Positions 54,987-63,843 are shown, numbered from the stretch's first letter. The stretch: DNA of 64,000 nt from CBDIDH01 sp965277595 (GCA_965277595.1 CBDIDH010000002.1:3906001-3970000); one strand, 5' to 3'. Made by a program: numbers and translations. The notes: generated from the letters alone by a model not told the origin.

Positions 54987-56849
54987 TCAAATCAACGGAT
55001 GATCGCCTGCGCGCGGCGGCCACGACTTGATGATGCTGTCATCGTGATGGGTGCGGACGGCGAGTCGGGTAAATGAGTTGATCGTTGTATAAAGGCCGAG
55101 AAAGCGTTCCAGAACGGCGGAGAAGAGAAAAAGGCCGGTGCCGGCGAACTTGACGTCGTCGAGTTCGAGGGTAATCTCGGTCCCACGGCAGAACCCGCCA
55201 GGCTCGCCGGGTGGACTGACGTGGGCGACGACCCGGCGACTCGACATGCCGACAAGGCCCTCGATCATCTGGTCGTTGATCGTCGCCGACGACTGCGCGG
55301 ATGACTCGGGATCGGTGAAGTCGTAAAGCCGGAGGATCGACTTGAGGGCGTCGAGACCGTGCTCGGGGTCGGAGAGCGAGAGGTGGTTCAAATTCAGGTG
55401 CGAGACCAGGCGCCAGTAGGCCCCGCGGCGCGCCGGGGGGCGGACCGGAGAGGTCGGCAGGCGGACCGTCCGGACTCGCGAGAGCGGGGCGGCGGCTTCG
55501 AGTTCGAAGACCAGGCGTTCGCCCGCGCGGCGGAGCATGTTGGGGAGGTCGCGGTTCGTGCAGGTCGTCTTCACGACGAGGGTCGTGTCGCCAGGCTGCC
55601 AGGGATCGAAATCGAGGTCAACGAGAGTCAAATAGACGTCGGAACCACGATCTTTGTCGCGGAGGCCAGGGCGTCGCGACGGGTAATAATAGGATCGGTC
55701 GCGGTCGCGATTGGTGCCGTGGCGAAAGGCATAAAAGGGCAGATACTCGTGAGTCTTGCCAATCTCGACGTCGGTTCCGACGACGGATTCCACCGAGTAG
55801 ACCTCGGTTCCGTCGATGTTGGCGACGTCGGGGATGATCCGGTATTCGTGGCGCGAGTGCGTCAGGGCGATCGGCTCGGCGGTCTTCTCGAAGAGGTTGA
55901 CGATCGGCGTGCAGCCAAGGCGGAAGGTGTCGGCGTTGACTCCCTGGGCGAGGAGTTCCGAGCCTTCGCGGAGTGTCACGAGGATGTCAACCGATTTGCC
56001 AAAGCCCGCGCGGGCGAGCCGGCTCAGCCCGTTGAAATCCACGAAGAGGAACTTGGCCGGAAAGGCGAAAAACTCGGTCAGGAGGCGATAGCCGTCGAGC
56101 GCGTGTGACGGATAAGGCAAGAGCGATTCGTCGCGCGTGAAGCCGACCGTGCCCAGGCAATCGGCCGGGTCAAAGGCGACCGGCGGGAGGTCGGACCCCT
56201 TGTCGGCCGGGCGAGCGAGGATGGACGTCGCGTGGAGAAAGAGGGCGTCGTAAAGCGCCGAGACAAGGTGAGACTCGCCGCTGAGATAGAACCGCAAATT
56301 GTCGATCGAGAGGTCGGAAAACTTCGAGCCGCCGAGCCCCTGGAGCCGGAGGCTGAGCACGGCCGCGGTTTGCGGAGGGGGTCGAAAGCCGGCGGGAAAG
56401 GGGGGCAGGGCATACCTCGCCTCGGAAACTCTGAGCGGCCAGAGCGTGACCGGGTAACCCGTCCGGTATCGGCAGGTGATCTCGCCGACCGGGCGCGACC
56501 GAAGGCGGCTATGTCGCGGAATTGTGAACCCGTCGGGCATCTGAGAACGTTCGGCGTCGAGGTCGAACTGAATGACCCCCATCGACGGGATCGGCGCGAG
56601 GTAATGAGGATAAAGAGCGCCCAGGATGGCATCGGTCAGCTCGGGAAATTCATCATCGAGCTTGTGCTGGATGCGTCCCGAGAGGAGCGCGAAGGATTCG
56701 ATCAGGCGTTCAACGTGGGGGTCGTTGATCTGATCGGTGCCGAGCATCAGGCGGCCGGCGGCGGCGGGATAGCGTTGGGCGAATTCCTGGCCAAGCTGGC
56801 GGATAAAGACCAGCTCGCGCTCGTAATACGGATAGAGCGACTCGTGCAC
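54987..56849 (-). CDS. tssF: Type VI secretion baseplate protein TssF
   Basis: A 620-residue baseplate wedge protein. The N-terminus YPYYERELVFIRQLGQEFAQ followed by DPHVERLIESFALLSGRI and FPELTDAILGALYPHYLAPI is diagnostic. DTTLVVKTTCTNRDLP and SHLNLNHLSLSD occur in the C-terminal half as in the family. In most clusters tssG follows tssF directly and the two proteins form a wedge complex; here the operon ends at tssF, and no tssG is in the window. The ATG is one base after the tssE stop. Confidence 0.93.
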   Translation of the reverse strand: MHESLYPYYERELVFIRQLGQEFAQRYPAAAGRLMLGTDQINDPHVERLIESFALLSGRIQHKLDDEFPELTDAILGALYPHYLAPIPSMGVIQFDLDAERSQMPDGFTIPRHSRLRSRPVGEITCRYRTGYPVTLWPLRVSEARYALPPFPAGFRPPPQTAAVLSLRLQGLGGSKFSDLSIDNLRFYLSGESHLVSALYDALFLHATSILARPADKGSDLPPVAFDPADCLGTVGFTRDESLLPYPSHALDGYRLLTEFFAFPAKFLFVDFNGLSRLARAGFGKSVDILVTLREGSELLAQGVNADTFRLGCTPIVNLFEKTAEPIALTHSRHEYRIIPDVANIDGTEVYSVESVVGTDVEIGKTHEYLPFYAFRHGTNRDRDRSYYYPSRRPGLRDKDRGSDVYLTLVDLDFDPWQPGDTTLVVKTTCTNRDLPNMLRRAGERLVFELEAAAPLSRVRTVRLPTSPVRPPARRGAYWRLVSHLNLNHLSLSDPEHGLDALKSILRLYDFTDPESSAQSSATINDQMIEGLVGMSSRRVVAHVSPPGEPGGFCRGTEITLELDDVKFAGTGLFLFSAVLERFLGLYTTINSFTRLAVRTHHDDSIIKSWPPRAGDHPLI

Positions 56850-56850
56850 G

Positions 56851-57336
56851 TCAGTCTTCCCTCGGCCGGACCGACGTGTGGCCGGACATCAGCTCGACGA
56901 CCGTATCAAAGCCGACCTCGGGGCTCGGGTCGAGGCTGAGCCGGGCGGTGATGTGAAGCGAGACCCGTTGCGAATGGACATCGGTCGGATCGTCGAAGGG
57001 GATGGCCACGACGTCGCGAAGCCTGGGTTCAAACTTGTTGATGATTCCCTCGATAATCTTGCCGATCGCCTTGCGCTGGCCACTCTGTTTTGAGTCAATC
57101 GAGGTGAAGTCGGGCAGGCCGTAGGTGGCGACCGAGTCAAGCAACTCCTTGAACTCGGCGGGCATTCCCTGGTGAGATTGTCGGGTATTGAGCAGGTCTT
57201 CCAGGTCGCGTCGAACCGCATCGATCATCTGATGAACATTATAGCCGAGCAGGTTCCCCGCCCCGGCCGTCTCGGGGTCGATGAGCCGGTCAAGGATGGA
57301 AGGCAGGATGCCCTGGTCCTTCTCGACGCGAGACAT
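56851..57336 (-). CDS. tssE: Type VI secretion baseplate protein TssE
   Basis: A 161-residue gp25-like baseplate protein. Visible elements are SILDRLIDPETA, DAVRRDLEDLLNTRQ and ELLDSVATYGLPDFTS (the Ser-x-Tyr-Gly-x-Pro signature), then a C-terminal beta segment VHSQRVSLHITARL. I chose the ATG at 57336 (MSRVEKDQG); longer frames run into the hairpin repeat. It is separated from tssF by one base and probably co-translated. Confidence 0.92.
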   Translation of the reverse strand: MSRVEKDQGILPSILDRLIDPETAGAGNLLGYNVHQMIDAVRRDLEDLLNTRQSHQGMPAEFKELLDSVATYGLPDFTSIDSKQSGQRKAIGKIIEGIINKFEPRLRDVVAIPFDDPTDVHSQRVSLHITARLSLDPSPEVGFDTVVELMSGHTSVRPRED

Positions 57337-57373
57337 CGGCCGTTCGCTCCCCGCGACTTCCCTGAAAAAAAAT

Positions 57374-57512
57374 GACCGCTGACCAATGAACAATGACCGA
57401 TGCTTGAATGTTTCGTTGGGATTCGATCGCCCATCGATACCGACCGCCGCATCGACGTCCTCAAAAACCCCTCTGACCATATTTGGTCATCGGTCCTTGG
57501 TCATCGGTCATT
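57374..57512. repeat. Heptad hairpin repeat I
   Basis: Left arm GACCGCT, GACCAAT, GAACAAT, GACCGAT (57374-57402); right arm TTGGTCATCGGTCCTTGGTC then ATCGGTCATT (57484-57512). The loop is about 80 bases. Located between tagJ and tssE within the minus-strand operon. Confidence 0.8.
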
Positions 57513-57519
57513 CTCAATA

Positions 57520-58317
57520 TCACGTGACCGAGACGACCTGAAGCTCGCGCCATTCGAGGAGGCTGACGGCGTCGTCGCCGGCGAGAAACGTTCGGCCGCC
57601 GATGCCGAGGACGATGTCACCTTCAAGCGTGTTCCAGTCGGTCTGGCGGCCGAGCTTGACGAGATCGTCGGGATGGTTGTACGAGCTCGGGTAGACGGCG
57701 GGAAGGAAGACCTCGCCCGAGGGGCCGTCCTTCATCGAGAGCCGGGCGGGGACCCAGAGAAGGTCGCGCGGGAACCGAGGAGGATTGATGGCGATGCTAT
57801 CAACCTGTTCGAGCGCGACCCAGAAGTAGCGGCCTCGGGCGTAGACTTCAAGGACCGTGTTAAAGAGGTCGTCGGCATCGCGGAAGGTGTCGTGGGGGGT
57901 GCCGTTGAGGATCACGCCGACGGTCGGACCGGCCGAGGCGGCGCCGAAGATCAGGCGAGACGCGTCGACGGGTCGATGATCGCGCAAGGCGTTGATCGTC
58001 GCGTCGAGGCGCATTCGAACGTGAAAGGGGGGTTCGACGAGGAACTCGGGCTTCTGGCCGTCAAGAAAGAGGGCGCGGCGGGCAACCTCGGAGGCGAGCG
58101 CGAACCGGTAATTGGCGAGCGCGGCCTCAAGCTCGGGCTCGTCGTAGCGCAGGGCGTCCACCTGGCGGCCGGCCCGGTCGAGATCGCCGGCGAACGAGAG
58201 AAGCTCGAAGAGGAAAAGCCGCCGGGCGTTGTCGGCCGGGTTCGCCTTGACCTCTTGCACCTGCGACGCGATCGCCTCGGCCAGGCGACCCGCCTTGAAT
58301 GACTCGGCGGCTGTCAT
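57520..58317 (-). CDS. tagJ: ImpE/TagJ-family type VI accessory protein
   Basis: A 265-residue protein. The N-terminal half is helical and TPR-like (ESFKAGRLAEAIASQVQEVK, RRLFLFELLSFAGDLDRA), and the C-terminal half is the ImpE core (FWVALEQVDSIAINPP, RDLLWVPARLSM, GEVFLPAVYPSSY). TagJ proteins bind the TssB sheath or ClpV and are found in some type VI subtypes only. I chose the ATG at 58317; GTG at 58329 is an alternative. It lies between hcp and tssE. Confidence 0.9.
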   Translation of the reverse strand: MTAAESFKAGRLAEAIASQVQEVKANPADNARRLFLFELLSFAGDLDRAGRQVDALRYDEPELEAALANYRFALASEVARRALFLDGQKPEFLVEPPFHVRMRLDATINALRDHRPVDASRLIFGAASAGPTVGVILNGTPHDTFRDADDLFNTVLEVYARGRYFWVALEQVDSIAINPPRFPRDLLWVPARLSMKDGPSGEVFLPAVYPSSYNHPDDLVKLGRQTDWNTLEGDIVLGIGGRTFLAGDDAVSLLEWRELQVVSVT

Positions 58318-58420
58318 GGTGGCCAACACCTTGCCTCCGGGCGGCGGTCTCTCGACTCAACTCTGCACAACTCAACTCAACTCTACACGACAGAAGCCGA
58401 AGTTTGCTCAAGGAACGCGC

Positions 58421-59017
58421 TCAAACCTTCAGTTCCTCGGCGGTCTTGAAGTTCCAGCCCGAATTGAACCGTTCCTGATCGCCCATGTTCAGCGTGCCTT
58501 CGGCGCTCTGGGAATAGTAAAACATCTCGATGGTCTCAAACTTGAAAACAACCGACTCCTCGGGCGTTTCGGATTTGACGTCGATGCCGTAACTGATGAC
58601 CGAGACACCTCCGAAGATCAACTCCAGAAAGGTTAGCTGGCCCGCGCCCGCCTTGCGAACGCTGACCTTGGCCTTCGTGAAGTTCGGCCCCTGGGTCACC
58701 GTCTGCGAGGCCGACATGGTCAGGCAGTAGGCTTTCATAAGGAAGGTGGACGAGGAGTCGACAATCTTCGAAATCTCAAACTTGCAATAAGGCCCCTTGC
58801 CCTCGCTACTTTCGTCCGACTTCTCGGTCGGGCCTTTCTCCGTCGTCTTCTTGACCTTCTTGGAACGCGATTCGGCGGAATCGCCGTCAAATTTGAACTC
58901 GGAGATCTCAATTGCCTTGTTCTTGGAGAATTGCGAGTCAAGCGTTTCGCCAGGAATCCGGTCCTTGTCGCTATCGCCGAAGAGTTCGAGGAAGATGTCG
59001 ATGGAACCCTTATCCAC
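58421..59017 (-). CDS. hcp: Hcp-like tube protein 1
   Basis: A 198-residue Hcp-family protein. The N-terminus MDKGSIDIFLELFGDSDKDR and IEISEFKFDGDSAE match the first strands of the tube subunit, and VVFKFETIEMFYYSQSAEGT the last. A charged insertion (about 55-75: RSKKVKKTTEKGPTEKSDES) is longer than in classical Hcp of about 160-170 residues. It should form hexameric rings stacked inside the sheath. It is co-directional with a second, different hcp gene upstream, so the tube may be mixed or specialised. Confidence 0.85.
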   Translation of the reverse strand: MDKGSIDIFLELFGDSDKDRIPGETLDSQFSKNKAIEISEFKFDGDSAESRSKKVKKTTEKGPTEKSDESSEGKGPYCKFEISKIVDSSSTFLMKAYCLTMSASQTVTQGPNFTKAKVSVRKAGAGQLTFLELIFGGVSVISYGIDVKSETPEESVVFKFETIEMFYYSQSAEGTLNMGDQERFNSGWNFKTAEELKV

Positions 59018-59200
59018 GGCGAACGCTCCTGATGGGCTCGAACTTTGTCAACTCAACGAAGGACCGATGACCAAGGTTCAAAGATTCATCGACAAAGTGA
59101 ACGCATCGCCACTCAGAAACGTGCAAACGGGATTCTGTTCCGGGGCATCGCCCCCTCAGCCAGTCATCTCGAATCGAGGAGAAAGAACGCCGCTGGACGA

Positions 59201-59229
59201 TCACCCCCCAGGCAGCGCCTGGGGGGTGA
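59201..59229. terminator. Perfect hairpin between the two hcp genes
   Basis: TCACCCCCCAGGC and GCCTGGGGGGTGA pair over 13 bases with a three-base loop (AGC), 60 bases after the hcp2 stop. Without a T tract on either side, it may be a processing or stability element for hcp2 mRNA. A single-armed heptad fragment (GACCGATGACCAAGG) lies nearby at 59062-59078. Confidence 0.6.
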
Positions 59230-59290
59230 GTTCATTGCGCAAAGGGCAACGAAGGTCGGCCGTCGACCGGCTTTGACGAGTGATGACAGA

Positions 59291-59869
59291 TCAGCCGCCG
59301 GACTGATTGGCGGTGGCGACGGTCATATCCGGCTGGTTGGTGACCTGGCTCCACTGCATGATCGACGTGGTCATCGGCTGGCCGGTCGAGTCTTGCTGGA
59401 TGTAGAGGATTTGCAAGGCGCCATAGACGAAGGTGACGTCCTCATCGGGGGCATCTTCGCCGGCGCCTCCGCTCCACTCAACCTTGGTGACGAAGACCAT
59501 GGCGAAGCTGTATACGAGATAGTCAAGCTTGGTACCGCCGGCCTTGCGGATGATCAGGGTGAGCCAGGGGAAGTGGCAGCCGAGACCGCAGGCCTTGAAG
59601 AGAATGGGCGAGGCGAGGTCAACGGCCTTCTTGACGCTGAACTCGTTAAATTTGGCCTTGCCGGCGCCGGCACCGCCGGACATCGAGCCGATCGTCGTCG
59701 CGTTCTCGACGCCGAAGCTGAACTCCTTGATTTCCAGGGCGTTCTTGTGGTCGGTGTCCTGGGTCTCACCCTTGACAACGAGCTGGCCGCCCATGGCCAC
59801 GGCGGGGACGAGGACGCCTTGCTGGCCCGGCTGAACCGTGCCGAAGAACAGGAAATTGTCCGAAGGCAT
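59291..59869 (-). CDS. hcp: Hcp-like tube protein 2
   Basis: A 192-residue Hcp-family protein only distantly similar to the other. IKEFSFGVENATTIGSMSGG and KFNEFSVKKAVDLASPILFK correspond to the early strands, KAGGTKLDYLVYSFAMVFV to the middle and VTFVYGALQILYIQQDSTGQ to the end. A run of Gly/Ala (SGGAGAGKA) lies in the loop. It follows tssC by about 275 bases, with a strong hairpin in between, so its expression may differ from that of the sheath genes. Confidence 0.88.
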   Translation of the reverse strand: MPSDNFLFFGTVQPGQQGVLVPAVAMGGQLVVKGETQDTDHKNALEIKEFSFGVENATTIGSMSGGAGAGKAKFNEFSVKKAVDLASPILFKACGLGCHFPWLTLIIRKAGGTKLDYLVYSFAMVFVTKVEWSGGAGEDAPDEDVTFVYGALQILYIQQDSTGQPMTTSIMQWSQVTNQPDMTVATANQSGG

Positions 59870-60086
59870 GCGCGTAAACTCCTCGGGTCAGGTGCGCGGC
59901 GAGATCCAACACACTAAGAAAGGGGGGCATCCGCCCTTCCACGTCGTCGAAAAAACGGAGGAGGGCGACGACAACCAGATCCTGAAAGAGACGACCTCCA
60001 GGACCTTCGTTACGGTCGAACTCCGAGGACGCCCACGATGAGACGTTGACGCCCAGGGAATCCAAAAACGGGCATCCCGGCCGACC

Positions 60087-60117
60087 CCGGACCCGGCGCA
60101 AACGAGGCCGGGTCCGG
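60087..60117. terminator. Hairpin between tssC and hcp2
   Basis: CCGGACCCGGC (60087-60097) and GCCGGGTCCGG (60107-60117) pair perfectly over 11 bases around GCAAACGAG, 28 bases past the tssC stop on the minus strand. It may end or attenuate the tssBC transcript. Confidence 0.55.
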
Positions 60118-60144
60118 TGCGATCGAGAAAAGGACAATACGCGG

Positions 60145-61632
60145 TCAGCCCTTCTTGGGGACCTCAGCCACGAGCCGCATCGAGGCCGTGAGCGTTTCCA
60201 TCTGGAAATGCGGCTTGAGATAGGCGACGGCTTCGTACCAGCCGGGTTTGCCGGCGACGTCCTGGACCTTCACCGAGGCATCCGAGAGGGGATACTTCGC
60301 CTTGGTCTCGTCGGTCGCTCCGTTGGGGTTGACGCAGTAGTTCTTGATCCACTTGTTGAGGCGAATTCCGCACTCGGCGGCGTCGATGCTCGACCCGATC
60401 CAGTTCCGCGCCATCACCTTGAGGTAGTGGGCGAACCGGGAGTTGCACATGATCAGGTTGAACTTCGCCGAGAGCTCGGCGTTGGCGTTGGCCGAGGGAT
60501 CAAAATAAGTCTTCGGCTTCTGGCACGACTGCGCCCCCATGAAGACGGCGAAGTCGCGCCCCTTGCTGTGCAAGAGCGGCAGAAAGCCGAGGTTCGAGAG
60601 CTCGAACTCGCGGCGGTCGGAGATGGCGATCTCGGTCGGGCACTTCATCGCGACCTCGCCGTCGTCGGTCGGGAAGGTGTGGACAGGGAGTCCCTCGACC
60701 TTCCCGCCCCCTTCGACGCCCCGGGTCCGGGCCATCCAGCCGTACTGAGCGACGGCGTCGGTGATCCGGGCGGCGTACGCCCAGGCGGCGTTCATCCAGC
60801 TATAGTTGTTGTGGTCCTGGCCGTCGACGTTCTCCTCGAAGTTGAACTCGTCGATCTGCTTGAAGTCGGGACCGTAAGGGAGGCGGCTGAGGACCCGGGG
60901 CATCGTCAGGGCGACGTACCGCGAGTCTTCGCTCTCGCGGAAAGACTTCCAGGCGGCGTATTCCACCGACTCGAAAATCTTGGCGAGGTCGCGGGGCTTG
61001 GCGAGGTCGGTATACGAGTCAAATCCAAACATCTTCGGCCCGGCCGCGGCGACAAAGGGAGCGTGCGCCGCGGCGGCGACGTTGGAGATCATCTTCAAAA
61101 GGCCGACGTCCTCGGCGCTGCGGCCGAACTCGAAGTCACCGACGAGCATGCCGTAGGGCTCGCCGCCAAGCTGGCCGTATTCCTCTTCGTAAAGCTTCTT
61201 GAAGAGGGACGACTGGTCAAACTCGGGAGCGCGTTCGAGATCCTTGAAGAGTTCGCGCTTGGTGACGTTGAGAATGCGGACCTTGAGGCTCTCGCCGGTC
61301 TCGCTCTGATGGACAAGATAATGGAGACCGCGCCAGGTTGATTCGAGACGCTGAAAGTCGGGGTGATGCATCACCTCGTTGAGCTGCGCCGAGAGTTTCT
61401 GGTCAATCGCGGAGATCCAGTTCTTGATGTTCCGCTCGACATCGTCGGAGACGACCTGGCCGGGCTTGACGACCTGGTCGAGGAACTGGCGGAAATAATC
61501 CTTGGCGCGATCGGCCTCGGTGTCGGTCTGTGGGCGGGTCGCGGCGACGATCTGGTCGAGGAGGTTGGGGGCCTCGGCAAAGGTCGGCGAGGCGGCCGAG
61601 GCGTCTTGTCGGGCTTCGTCGGCGGTGCTCAT
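60145..61632 (-). CDS. tssC: Type VI secretion sheath large subunit TssC
   Basis: A 495-residue contractile sheath subunit. NLLDQIVAATRPQTDTEADR, FQRLESTWRGLHYLVHQSET, YGMLVGDFEFGRSAEDVGLL and CNSRFAHYLKVMARNWIGSS are all strong signatures. The C-terminus YLKPHFQMETLTASMRLVAE is intact. It overlaps the tssB stop by four bases, so the two sheath subunits are translationally coupled, as usual. Confidence 0.96.
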   Translation of the reverse strand: MSTADEARQDASAASPTFAEAPNLLDQIVAATRPQTDTEADRAKDYFRQFLDQVVKPGQVVSDDVERNIKNWISAIDQKLSAQLNEVMHHPDFQRLESTWRGLHYLVHQSETGESLKVRILNVTKRELFKDLERAPEFDQSSLFKKLYEEEYGQLGGEPYGMLVGDFEFGRSAEDVGLLKMISNVAAAAHAPFVAAAGPKMFGFDSYTDLAKPRDLAKIFESVEYAAWKSFRESEDSRYVALTMPRVLSRLPYGPDFKQIDEFNFEENVDGQDHNNYSWMNAAWAYAARITDAVAQYGWMARTRGVEGGGKVEGLPVHTFPTDDGEVAMKCPTEIAISDRREFELSNLGFLPLLHSKGRDFAVFMGAQSCQKPKTYFDPSANANAELSAKFNLIMCNSRFAHYLKVMARNWIGSSIDAAECGIRLNKWIKNYCVNPNGATDETKAKYPLSDASVKVQDVAGKPGWYEAVAYLKPHFQMETLTASMRLVAEVPKKG

Positions 61633-62162
61633 GCGTGGTCGCCCCCCGCCGGAGCGTCGGCGCCGGGCTCGATGCCCAGTTCCTTGGCCACGGCACGCGC
61701 CTTGTCGGTGTTCGTCAGGATGTCCGCGAGCAGCTTCTCAAGCTTGTCGTTGCCTTCCATCTTGCTGAGCAGTTGCGTGAGCCGCTTGCGCATCTCAAGC
61801 AGCTCGTTGAGCGGGGCGACCTGCTCGGCGACCCGGGCCGGCTCGAAGTCTTCAATGCTCTTGAAGTTCAACTCGACGGCGAGCTTGCTGTCCTTGTTGC
61901 CCGACAGGACGTTGTCGACCTTCATGGCGACGCGGGGGGCGGCCTTGGCGAGGACGTCGTTGAAATTGTCGCGGTCGATCTGGACGACCTTACGGTCCTT
62001 CAAAGCCTTGAGCGGCTCCTTGGGTTGCCCGGAGATATCGGCGAGGACTCCGACGACGAACGGTAACTCGACCTTCGCCATCGCCCCGTTGGTCTCGACG
62101 TCATACGTGATCTGGACCCGCGGACGGCGGACCCGATCCAGCTTGTGTTGGATGCTCGACAT
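61629..62162 (-). CDS. tssB: Type VI secretion sheath small subunit TssB
   Basis: A 177-residue sheath subunit. RVQITYDVETNGAMAKVELP, FVVGVLADISG, VQIDRDNFNDVLAKAAPRVA and LRF-type ELNFKSIEDFEPARVAEQV match the family through its core; the C-terminal helices (LTQLLSKMEGNDKLEKLLAD) bind TssC. First gene of the minus-strand type VI operon, with a 767-base divergent region upstream. Confidence 0.96.
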   Translation of the reverse strand: MSSIQHKLDRVRRPRVQITYDVETNGAMAKVELPFVVGVLADISGQPKEPLKALKDRKVVQIDRDNFNDVLAKAAPRVAMKVDNVLSGNKDSKLAVELNFKSIEDFEPARVAEQVAPLNELLEMRKRLTQLLSKMEGNDKLEKLLADILTNTDKARAVAKELGIEPGADAPAGGDHA

Positions 62163-62929
62163 GCAGTCCCCCAGGGGAACGGAGCGAAGGTCGTTGACAC
62201 CGATGTCAGTCTCCCAGCCACGCCGTCGGGCTGGGCTCCCCGGGCTAGACGCGCTCCGGGGCGGCAGGCAATCACGATTTTCCCGCGATAGCGGCCCGCC
62301 TTACCCGATCGCCGAGTCTCGAAAACCCAAGGCGCCCGGGGGAGTCGGACGCGGCCCGGACGAGGCTCGGGAGCGGTTCAGGCCGAGGACCGCTCAGCCG
62401 ACGGCTATTATGTTTGGATCTTTTCCGGCGCCTTGCAAGAAAAATCTTGGGCGGATTCTCAATTGACCGCGCCCTTGATCCCTCTCAAGGTTCGTTACCG
62501 ATGTTCGGGTCGGTGGTTACCGACGTTTCCATGACCTGAAAAGGCCGTGGGCAAGGAGCGGGGCAGCGCCTGGGGCGATGAAGGGGCGATCGCAAGACGA
62601 GAAACGGCAGGGGGGGCCGACCGACAAGATCCCTCTTGAGGGTCTGGAAACGTCGGTCCGTGTCATTCGCGGCCAGATCCTCGAAAAATCATGGGATCGC
62701 GAACAATTCCTTCAAGTTTACGTCGGCTCGCGACCGATGATAAGGATACGGGTTATCAGACGCAGACAAATCGGCGATCTAAGTCCTTGAAATCTCGGTA
62801 GTTCGGAGAAAAATCAGGTTCGGATCGAGGCGCGAGACACGCTCTTGATTGTGGGGGACGCAACGACGTCCCGATGCAAGCAAAAGTCAGGATGACAGAC
62901 AGTTCTCGCAAAACAAGGGAGTGAAGGCG
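62163..62929. other. Divergent control region upstream of tssB
   Basis: No certain gene. A 70-codon frame on the plus strand (62578-62790; MKGRSQDEKRQGG, QFLQVYVGSRPMI) has no family resemblance and could be a short regulator or nothing. Both the minus-strand type VI operon and the plus-strand secreted protein gene must be controlled from here, but I see no clear promoter. Confidence 0.4.
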
Positions 62930-63805
62930 ATGCACTCGATCAAGAAGCTGACCGTTGCGGTTTTCGGTGGTGAACTGGCCCGTCGCGAGTCGGCGACGTC
63001 AACCTCAAGGGTTCGGGTTCGCAAGGAGATCGGCTGCGAGGCGATGGAGTCGCGGCAACTGCTGAACGGAGCCTGGGGCATGCACGCCGACGCGGCCCGG
63101 ACCGGCACGCCGACGGCCGACGTGCATCAGTGGGTCAAGGCTGGTGCCAGCACGACCCACACCTTCACGCCGCCGACACTGAGCGCCTCGGCCAAGGCCG
63201 ACATGACCGCGCTTCAGGCCGATCAGAAGACACTGAGCACCGAAATCAAGGCCGATACGAACCTGACCCCCTTGTTCGCCGCGGTGAAGGCCGATCAGGC
63301 GACGATTGGCAAGGCCCTCGGTGTGACAGCGCCGACGGGTGCGGGAAGCAAGGGGGCAGGTTTCCTGAACATGAAGGATCCGTCGGTCGCCGCCGGAACG
63401 ACCTCGACCGCGACGACTGGCCAGGCCGGTGACAAGGGCTTCGGACCCGGCGGCCCCGGCGGACCTCGCGGCGGGTTCATGCCCGGCGGGTTCATGGGCG
63501 CCCCGGGTGGCGCCGGGGCCTCGGCGACCTTGCCGGCGGCCATCGTCACGAAGCTGGAAGCGAAGGGGATCACCGCCGCTCAGATCACGACCTTCGAGGC
63601 CGACATGAAGGCCATTCAGACCGAGATCCAGACGGTTGACCCGACCCTTCAGGCCAAGATCAAGACCGAGGAGACCGCGCTCAAGGCCGCGATGCCCGCC
63701 CCGACCATGCACTTTGACCACATGCGAGCCACGCCGACATCAACCGCCACGACATCGACGACCGCCACGTCAACCACCTCGACCACCGGCACCTCGACCG
63801 CGTGA
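62930..63805 (+). CDS. Secreted Ala/Thr/Gly-rich protein with planctomycete N-terminal motif
   Basis: A 291-residue protein. The ATG at 62930 follows GGGAGTGAAGGCG. The N-terminal basic segment (MHSIKKLTVAVFGGELARRE) leads to AMESRQLLNGAWG, a LExRxLL-type extracellular motif. The middle has two helical parts around KADMTALQADQKTLSTEIKA and TTFEADMKAIQTEIQTVDPT, with a Gly/Pro/Phe-rich stretch between (GPGGPGGPRGGFMPGG), and the C-terminus is a Thr/Ser run (TATSTTSTTGTSTA). No enzyme motif. It may be a surface or matrix protein. Confidence 0.7.
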   Translation: MHSIKKLTVAVFGGELARRESATSTSRVRVRKEIGCEAMESRQLLNGAWGMHADAARTGTPTADVHQWVKAGASTTHTFTPPTLSASAKADMTALQADQKTLSTEIKADTNLTPLFAAVKADQATIGKALGVTAPTGAGSKGAGFLNMKDPSVAAGTTSTATTGQAGDKGFGPGGPGGPRGGFMPGGFMGAPGGAGASATLPAAIVTKLEAKGITAAQITTFEADMKAIQTEIQTVDPTLQAKIKTEETALKAAMPAPTMHFDHMRATPTSTATTSTTATSTTSTTGTSTA

Positions 63806-63843
63806 CGACCTCGAATCGATCGGGCCGCTTGAGTCGGTTTGGA

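Noticed and set aside
62578..62790. A 70-residue plus-strand protein upstream of the secreted protein
   Set aside because: Open frame with a possible start but no resemblance and no clear ribosome binding site; left as part of the control region.
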